Shown here piece after piece: positions 57,986 through 64,000 of a DNA stretch of 64,000 nucleotides. The notes beneath the pieces were generated by a model that saw nothing but the letters and a program-made list of their open reading frames with translations, searched no databases and was not told the DNA's origin. How positions within the stretch are numbered: position 1 is the stretch's first letter; the number at the start of each line of letters is the position of its first letter. The stretch is from Ursus arctos (lineage: Eukaryota > Chordata > Mammalia > Carnivora > Ursidae). The stretch is taken from positions 34,112,475 through 34,176,474 of the forward strand of contig NW_026622808.1 of NCBI RefSeq assembly GCF_023065955.2. The letters are read 5' to 3'. A program made the translations under genes and the position numbers.

Positions 57986-59534
57986 TGGGTATTATACTCT
58001 TTTATGTAGAGTTTAAATTAAATGCAGAGCTCTCCACTTCTACATAACAACAATTTTTCTTTTGTTTCCTGAGATTAAGAATTCTTATTTCTTTGGCTAA
58101 AAAAATTGAAGATCCCAGAGTTAAATTTATATGCTTATACTTGTTGGCCAGTTTGCATATGTGTACACTCATTCCAAAAGTAAAAATTACTAAAATTATA
58201 TCATGTAAAAATAGGCACTTAAAATGTTGTGTTCTTATGTTTTTAGAAACTGAAATATGGAAAGGGCATAAAACAAAGTTGTGCTTAAATGAACTAGACA
58301 TTATCTCTGCGTAAGTCTCCTACTCAAAGAATAAGTCAGTTAATTACATCCTCTCCAGTGGAATTTTAAAACAATTTGTCTAGCAATATAATTTCGATGT
58401 GTTAATATTTTCAACACCTTACATAAAAATGTTGCTAAAAGTTTTTTCTCATTCTAATCTCATCGCTACTATAGCATACCTAAGTTAAATTCATGTTAAC
58501 CCAGGACCAACACACGTTAATTGATCTTTGCCTTAGAAAAATACCTAAGTAAGAAATGCTTTATTCATAGAATAATTTATAAGATTTTTGTATTTCTTCT
58601 TTAGGAAGAAAGTACAGATTTGAATATGGTGTAAACATTTTACAGGCTTTTGTTGAATTAGAATGAGTTTCTGTAGATTATCAAATGAAATAGTATCTTT
58701 TTTATTCTGAAGTCTCAACGTTTAAGACAAATCACCAATAAATATATAATTTCTAGTTCTTATATTGTCTTTCTCTCCCTCTATCATAGCCTCTCTACCC
58801 CCCTTTTGTACCCTCTTCCTCAGATTTTCATATATCCTAACCCTTCCATGTCCCTTTCTTCCCCCATAGTTTATATCCTTCACCAAAGGAATTGCTTTTA
58901 GAGGAAGCAGCACAAGCAGAAGTTTGGGTTGTAGTATGCAGAAAATACTGCCACCCCCTCCTTCACGCCAACAAGTTTCCTCTGAGTAGATTTTTAGCTG
59001 GGACTCAGAAGGGCTTATGGCTCAGTACTTTCCCTTTAAGGACATGGTTATATTTTCCAGCTTTGGGACACCTGAAATAATAGAAGTTTCCAACAACTTC
59101 TTCTTAGAGTCATTCTGTTACAGGGTATTGTGCCCATCAATTAGTACCTTGCTGTACCCAAGAAGTCTGAGATAACAATGTTTAAAGTGTGCATGTGTCA
59201 AAATCCTCCCATGAAGTTATGTTCAGATGAGTAAATTCCCCCCCCCCTCACTCTTTGGGCATCTGTTTTGCTCACCATCATACCCTGCACTTAGCACAGT
59301 GTCTGCACTTGGCAGGCACTATGTGAATGTGAATCTAAGTAATAAAATAGGTTTGTTCTTATGCCTGATAGCCACTCATTCACCAATCTATATTTGTTTC
59401 CTTCTGGATTGATGTATTTGCACAAAACCATCCCTCAAACTATTATGACTGAATAGATTACAGTCACGTATTAGTATTTAACTTTCATGGTTATTAGTAG
59501 AAAGACAGAAGGTATGGTGGAAATACCATAGTTT
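57986..59534. other. mostly unique intronic sequence
   Basis: No exon or RNA gene seen. 59265-59345 ('acttagcacagtgtctgcac', 'cttggcaggcactatgtgaa') faintly resembles an L2/MIR tail. The frames at 58002-58301 and 58093-58314 overlap in opposite directions and lack similarity. Confidence 0.45.
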
Positions 59535-59740
59535 CAGAGTAAGACAGACATAGTTTGAGACAAGCCCACCTCTGCCCCCTTCATAGTCTACTTCATTAAC
59601 CTCTCTGGACCTCAGTTTTCTCAATTATAAAATGGATATAATACTATGTACTTCCCATATTGCTTAAAGATGATATGTATAAAATGCCTAGCCCAAGTAA
59701 ATGCTCAGTAAAGGGTAGCTATTATTATTATTTATGTCTT
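59535..59740 (+). mobile_element. MIR relic
   Basis: 'cattaacctctctggacctc', 'agttttctcaattataaaat', 'atatgtataaaatgcctagc' and 'aaatgctcagtaaagggtag' follow the MIR 3' half in order. Confidence 0.78.
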
Positions 59741-59842
59741 ATTATATTATTATATAAATATAAATCATTCTTTCATTAGTGTTGTTATTATCTATATGCT
59801 CTCTTTACTGTAAGTATTAGAAAAAGCCTGTACATACAGGAA

Positions 59843-59948
59843 ATATTTTTTTTTTTTTTTGCTTTTTTGTTGTTGTTGTTTAAATTCAATTAGCCAACAT
59901 AGAGTACATCATTAGTTTTTGGTGTAGTGTTCAGTGATTCATTGGGTG
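59843..59948 (-). mobile_element. older L1 3' tip, 106 bp, antisense
   Basis: T-rich tail, 'aattcaattagccaacatag', 'agtacatcattagtttttgg' and 'gttcagtgattcattgggtg'. A 10-bp duplication catacaggaa lies at 59833-59842 and 59949-59958. Confidence 0.87.
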
Positions 59949-60214
59949 CATACAGGAAGTCTTAATAATCTCTAGCCTTTCTCAACCAATTTTGGGGGAG
60001 AACTAAGTCCTGATAACTTAAAATATCCATTGTTTATAATTAATTAACTTCAAATTATTTTCTGTGTTCTGTGGTTCAGATGAGGAACCACAGAAGAAAA
60101 GGATACAATGGAAAATAGAATAGAACTTAGAACATTCTAAAGAAATGCAAAATTCAAAGAATTTGATTTAGAGATTCAGGACCTTTAAAGAGGTGCACCT
60201 GAAAGAATATAGGA

Positions 60215-60325
60215 CCAGAGTATCTCTTATTCACTGCTGTGTCCCTAAGTTCTGCATGAACCTAGCACAGAGTAGGTGCTAACAAATATTTATTGAATTA
60301 TTGGGATGAATGAATGAGTGATCAG
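60215..60325 (+). mobile_element. LINE-2 3' end
   Basis: 'attcactgctgtgtccctaa', 'gaacctagcacagagtaggt', 'gctaacaaatatttattgaa' and 'gaatgaatg' are the classic L2 end. Confidence 0.75.
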
Positions 60326-60554
60326 TGGCAAGTGGTGAGACAACAATAAATGTTTTTGTGAAGACTGTTTACCTAAACAATTAGACCATTTTTGAAAACT
60401 CTGCTCTATACTACCTGTATATAGATATGCATAGATGTATACCTCCTGCTTGTGTCCATCTGTTCAAGAGTCTCTTTTTCAGACACTGTATCTCTTTGAT
60501 CACAATCCTTGTACTTTAGGCCATATTTTGGCTAATGATATAACACATAATTAT

Positions 60555-60738
60555 GATAATTATAACAGCAGTAGCAGTTTACAATGCCAGACAGTGTGCT
60601 AAATGCTTTCCGTGGATTGATCTTTACGACAGCATATGATAGTAGATAGGACAGTGTGGCCTGGTGGAAGAGCCAAAATGCAAACCAGGTAATTTGACAC
60701 CAGAGCCCATGTTCCTCGGTACCCTGCTGCCCTGCCCC
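60555..60738 (+). mobile_element. MIR relic
   Basis: 'acaatgccagacagtgtgct', 'aaatgctttccgtggattga', 'ggaagagccaaaatgcaaac' and 'gacaccagagcccatgttcc' follow the MIR order with a central deletion. Confidence 0.72.
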
Positions 60739-62036
60739 CTGTTCTGGGAAGACAGAGAAAACACTAAATTAACTGCTCTCTGCACTTGTTGTTCACTATT
60801 CTTACAGTAATCCACAAGGAGAAATAGCCAGAAACCTCTTTTCCAGAATGAAATTTGTAGTGAATGTGTCGGGCTTCTCACCACACAGCATCTCTGCCTT
60901 TTTCCAGTAGGCCAGTCCTCCCAATTTAGCTTCTGAAAACTACTCGTCCTCCTTTGAAGACTATCTCAGTAGAAGGAATTCAGTCTTCAGTTTTATCAGA
61001 TCACCCATTAATAATTTTCTTATTTCCTAAGATAATGAAATCAAGAAACTAAAAGGTACTGTGCTCTACTGACTTCTAGGAGACAGAAAACACTGCTCCC
61101 AGATGAAAATGAACATTTGTTTGACTCAAAACTGCTGTATTCCCTGTATCCGGTACCACTGGTGGGAAATGATAGGTCCTCAGAGAGTACCTGTGGGGTG
61201 AGTGGATGGGTGTATGCATGGATAGGTGAATGGACAAGCAAGCTAAGGGTGTCACAGTGCTAAGACAGAGTTTGCATACATGCCAGTCCAGACAGCCCAT
61301 TGCTGTGTGTGGTGCACAACCACAAAGTACATACACTCAATCCTAGCCCTGTTGTCTTAAGTCCGTTGGGATTTTTTTCTAATGCCGTCGTTTTGATTGG
61401 AATATTCACACAGTCCTTTTTGTTACTTAATTGTAATATTTAAACTATCAGATATTTTGTGAGCACTGATGGTTAAAGAGTATGGAATTTTGATTCTTCA
61501 TTGTTGTATTTTAGAAAGTTTTAATAGCTGACTATCGAAAATTGGAAAATGTTTTTTAGTGATCAAATGTATGATTCCATTTCCCTAATATAAATACTAA
61601 TGTCATTTTTTCATCTTTCCACTGTTTTTCTACATGCATATTAAAGTATCTTAAATACTTTGAGATTATAATTGCAAAATTATCTTTATGATGTAAATTG
61701 CTTTTTATGACAAGAAAGGTAGAACGGATGTGCTTCAGCTTTCTCTTGCTTTCCGTGACACTGCTGCCTTTACATGCAGTAAGTGTTGGAAGCCAGAGAC
61801 CTGAAATTATATCAGAGAAATTAAGAATAGCTAATATGAAGTGACTAAATGCAGTATTTTTTTGATATAAGAAGACCTACTCAAGTACATTTCCTTCAAT
61901 AATCAGATTCAATGGCATGGTTTTGCCATTAAACCGTAAACTCTCATAGTTAAGGCCAACAGTGTATTACTGAGTTCATCATGTGAAACTGAGGATTTTT
62001 TTTTTTTGCACCTAGTACCAATAGTTATTTCTTCTT
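60739..62036. other. mostly unique intronic sequence
   Basis: No exon, RNA gene or repeat identified. Two overlapping antisense frames at 61041-61336 are short and lack similarity. Confidence 0.45.
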
Positions 62037-62051
62037 TAAAAATTCATGTTT

Positions 62052-62251
62052 CTCTCTCCCTCTTTTTTAAGGGGAGAAAGAGAGAGAGAGAGCACAAGCA
62101 CAGGGGGAGGGGCAGAGGGAGAGAGAATCCTAAGCAGACTGGATGCCCAGCACAGAGCCCAATGTGGGCCTAGATCTCAAAACCCTGAGATCTTGACTTG
62201 AGTCAAAATCAAGAGTTTGATGCTTAACAAATGAGCCACCCAGGCACCCTA
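62052..62251 (-). mobile_element. Can-SINE, antisense, older variant
   Basis: An (ag)n tract, 'cacaagcacagggggagggg', 'aaccctgagatcttgacttg' and the head 'aatgagccacccaggcaccc'. A perfect 15-bp duplication taaaaattcatgttt lies at 62037-62051 and 62252-62266. Confidence 0.93.
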
Positions 62252-62281
62252 TAAAAATTCATGTTTTTGTATTAAAGGATG

Positions 62282-62523
62282 GTGAAGGGGGGAGAAACAG
62301 AATGAACCATGAGAGACTGTGGACTCTGGGAAACAAACTGAGGGCTTCGGAGGGGAGGGGGTAAGGGATTGGGATAGGCGGTGATGGGTATTAGGGAGGG
62401 CACATATTGCATGGTGCACAGGGTGTTATATGCAAATAATGAATCATGGAACATTGCATCAAAATCTGGGGATGTACTGTATGGTGACTAATATAACAAA
62501 ATAAAAATTATAAAAAAATAAAA
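62282..62523 (+). mobile_element. young L1 3' end, 242 bp, sense
   Basis: 'gaatgaaccatgagagactg' to 'gtatggtgactaatataaca' with an A-rich tail. A 9-bp duplication taaaggatg lies at 62273-62281 and 62524-62532. Confidence 0.93.
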
Positions 62524-62532
62524 TAAAGGATG

Positions 62533-63954
62533 ATGTAAGTTATATAATAGAAAAACTTGAGTTTTTATCTTTTAGGAGAAAAACAGGTTTTTCCTTTTTT
62601 CTTGCCTGCTAAAAAGTACAAATCTGAATTTTGATTCTTAATCATGGTTATCATATTAGCCTATGCGATTAGTATGTTTGCTTCTACCTTTTTTGTGTAG
62701 GTTTGATTTTCTATTTTCATTTCCTCAATCTTATTGCAGCTTCTTTAACCTCTTCATATCTCTTCCTATAAATAGGTTATAAATTATAAATAAAATAAAA
62801 CAGATGCATTTTGGATGTATACATGGATTTTTAAATATATTTTTTCACATGGTTTATTTTAAATGAGTGGTAGTTTTATGCGCAGAAAGAGCCTACAGAA
62901 TTAGTTTTGCTGGTATGTTCTAGAAGTGGGTCATAGTCTAGTTGAAGAGAAAAAAATACATACTTCTCCTTTCATTGGCTATGGAATACTTTTGCCAGAC
63001 ACAGTAATTCATAACCCTTGTGTTGGAGCATAGGGTGGTCACAGAGCAGCTCTGAAGCCCTGATGAGAGTTATAAACCCTCTCCTCAGAAAAAAATTCAT
63101 ACATGAACACACACACACATACTGTTGTAAGCAGTTTCGGGGTCCACAACCCCCTAACTCCATTTGACTCCAGGTTTAGAGAATGAGAAAAGAGCTAATA
63201 TTTACTGAACATAAATTATGTGTCATTTTTGAATGCACAAGTTCTGGCTGTCTGCAGTTATTTACACTGCCTCATACTGCCTGCCATAGTTAATCAATCA
63301 TTAATCACCATCTCTTACTCTTGCCTCCACAAGTTATACCAGATCTTCCAAATACTTGGGGTATTTTTTTAGGAGTAGTACTCCTTGGTTAAACTTTCAT
63401 ATAAAGTTTCTTAAGATATTGGTTAATCATCAGAGAGTCAAAAATTGACAGTTGTAGATCTTTTGATGTTTTACACAAATGAACGTTTCCAGTTAGAATA
63501 AGAATGTTACTAGCTTCCTTTTGTATGTGAATTTGAGGAAGGACACAGCACCTAAGATTTTTTTTAGAAGTAGAAGCCTGGATCATCACCTGTGAGAGAA
63601 GAAAACAAGGAATTTAAAATGTATCAGGAATAATAACCAGTTCCACATGTGCTGGCTATGGAAATAAACACAAATGGATTGAACTAAATATATATATATA
63701 TTGGCTAATGTGTGGTAAGGTCATTACTATAACCAATGTCAGTATTAATTAAATTGAAAATGAGATTAAAACTCAATTAAAACATAGATTTCTTTGAGTT
63801 CAGTATCTTTTGGAGGGTGATTTTTTATGTGTTTGCATGGACCCTGAAAAATTTTTTCATCCTAATGAAAGTAATGCATGATGGAGTCTTGAGCATGCTT
63901 GTAGGATTACGAGGAAGAGAAAAATAAAACATGACTTATTAATAATCTATAGAG
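62533..63954. other. mostly unique intronic sequence
   Basis: No exon or RNA gene seen. 63193-63290 ('gctaatatttactgaacata') weakly resembles a MIR 5' part, and a short (TA)n lies at 63688-63700. Confidence 0.45.
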
Positions 63955-64000
63955 GGGTGCCTGGGTGGCTCAGTTGGTTAAGTGTCTGCCTTCGGCTCAG
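63955..64000 (+). mobile_element. Can-SINE head, cut by the window end
   Basis: 'gggtgcctgggtggctcagt' and 'ggttaagtgtctgccttcgg' are the tRNA-like 5' end of a SINE in sense orientation. The body lies beyond the window. Confidence 0.93.

Larger units (their letters stand above)
52594..64000 (+). other. DOCK3: DOCK3 intron downstream of the exon (partial)
   Basis: No following exon (the part beginning HLGLDL in DOCK3) was recognised before the window end. The stretch contains L1 tails, a HAL1/L1 ORF1 relic, MIR and L2 relics and two complete SINEs. It continues past 64000. Confidence 0.75.

Overview
This window is intron-dominated mammalian nuclear DNA from a carnivore, most likely a bear. 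The evidence is the pair of dominant repeat families. One is the tRNA-derived Can-SINE, with a '...gcctgggtggc...' head, a 'tctgtcaaataaataaa' tail and the purine-rich 'cacaagcagggggagtggg' body when antisense. The other is a young carnivoran LINE-1 whose 3' UTR carries 'gcactgggtgttata...gtactgtatggtgactaa'. The exact SINE variant resembles the one I know from bears and giant panda, but that family-level call is from memory. There are no bacterial, phage or plasmid features and no operons.

The only host coding sequence I can support is one 149-bp exon at 52445-52593 (+). It has clean splice signals and a translation that matches DOCK3, the neuronal Rac1 exchange factor, between its SH3 domain and DHR-1. 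The rest is DOCK3 intron: about 52.4 kb upstream and 11.4 kb downstream of this exon, both cut by the window edges.

Layout: 1-740 holds old LINE-2 and MIR relics. 2030-5428 is an ancient antisense L1 punctured by SINEs. 5445-8028 is a young 5'-truncated sense L1. 9100-15100 is a second ancient antisense L1 with an older L1, a SINE/L1 piece, a young L1 tail and a young SINE nested in it. 15120-16290 is L1 within L1. 16883-17259 is a solo MaLR (MLT1-type) LTR. 17448-18227 is an antisense L1.

21234-34313 is a 13-kb nested block. A twin-primed (internally inverted) older L1 with a perfect 19-bp target-site duplication contains a SINE, a short L1 tail, and a 10-kb tandem of two L1s. One L1 of that tandem is full length and the other keeps its 5' end but lacks its 3' half. 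The whole tandem shares one perfect 18-bp target-site duplication.

34500-46143 holds further L1s, including a second twin-primed copy at 43268-46143. 47232-50990 holds an L1/SINE junction and a 1.7-kb LINE-2 relic containing a 43-bp L1 insertion. The exon region is flanked on both sides by inverted young L1 ends. The last 10 kb has L1 tails, MIR/L2 relics and two SINEs, plus a SINE head cut by the window end.

No transposon open frame here looks able to make a functional full-length protein: every ORF1 and ORF2 copy I checked is truncated, frameshifted or interrupted by stops. I found no undescribed gene system. The most informative signals are structural: the tandem L1 with a single duplication, the twin-priming inversions, very short L1 insertions, a G25-C-G8 tract and inverted L1s around the exon.
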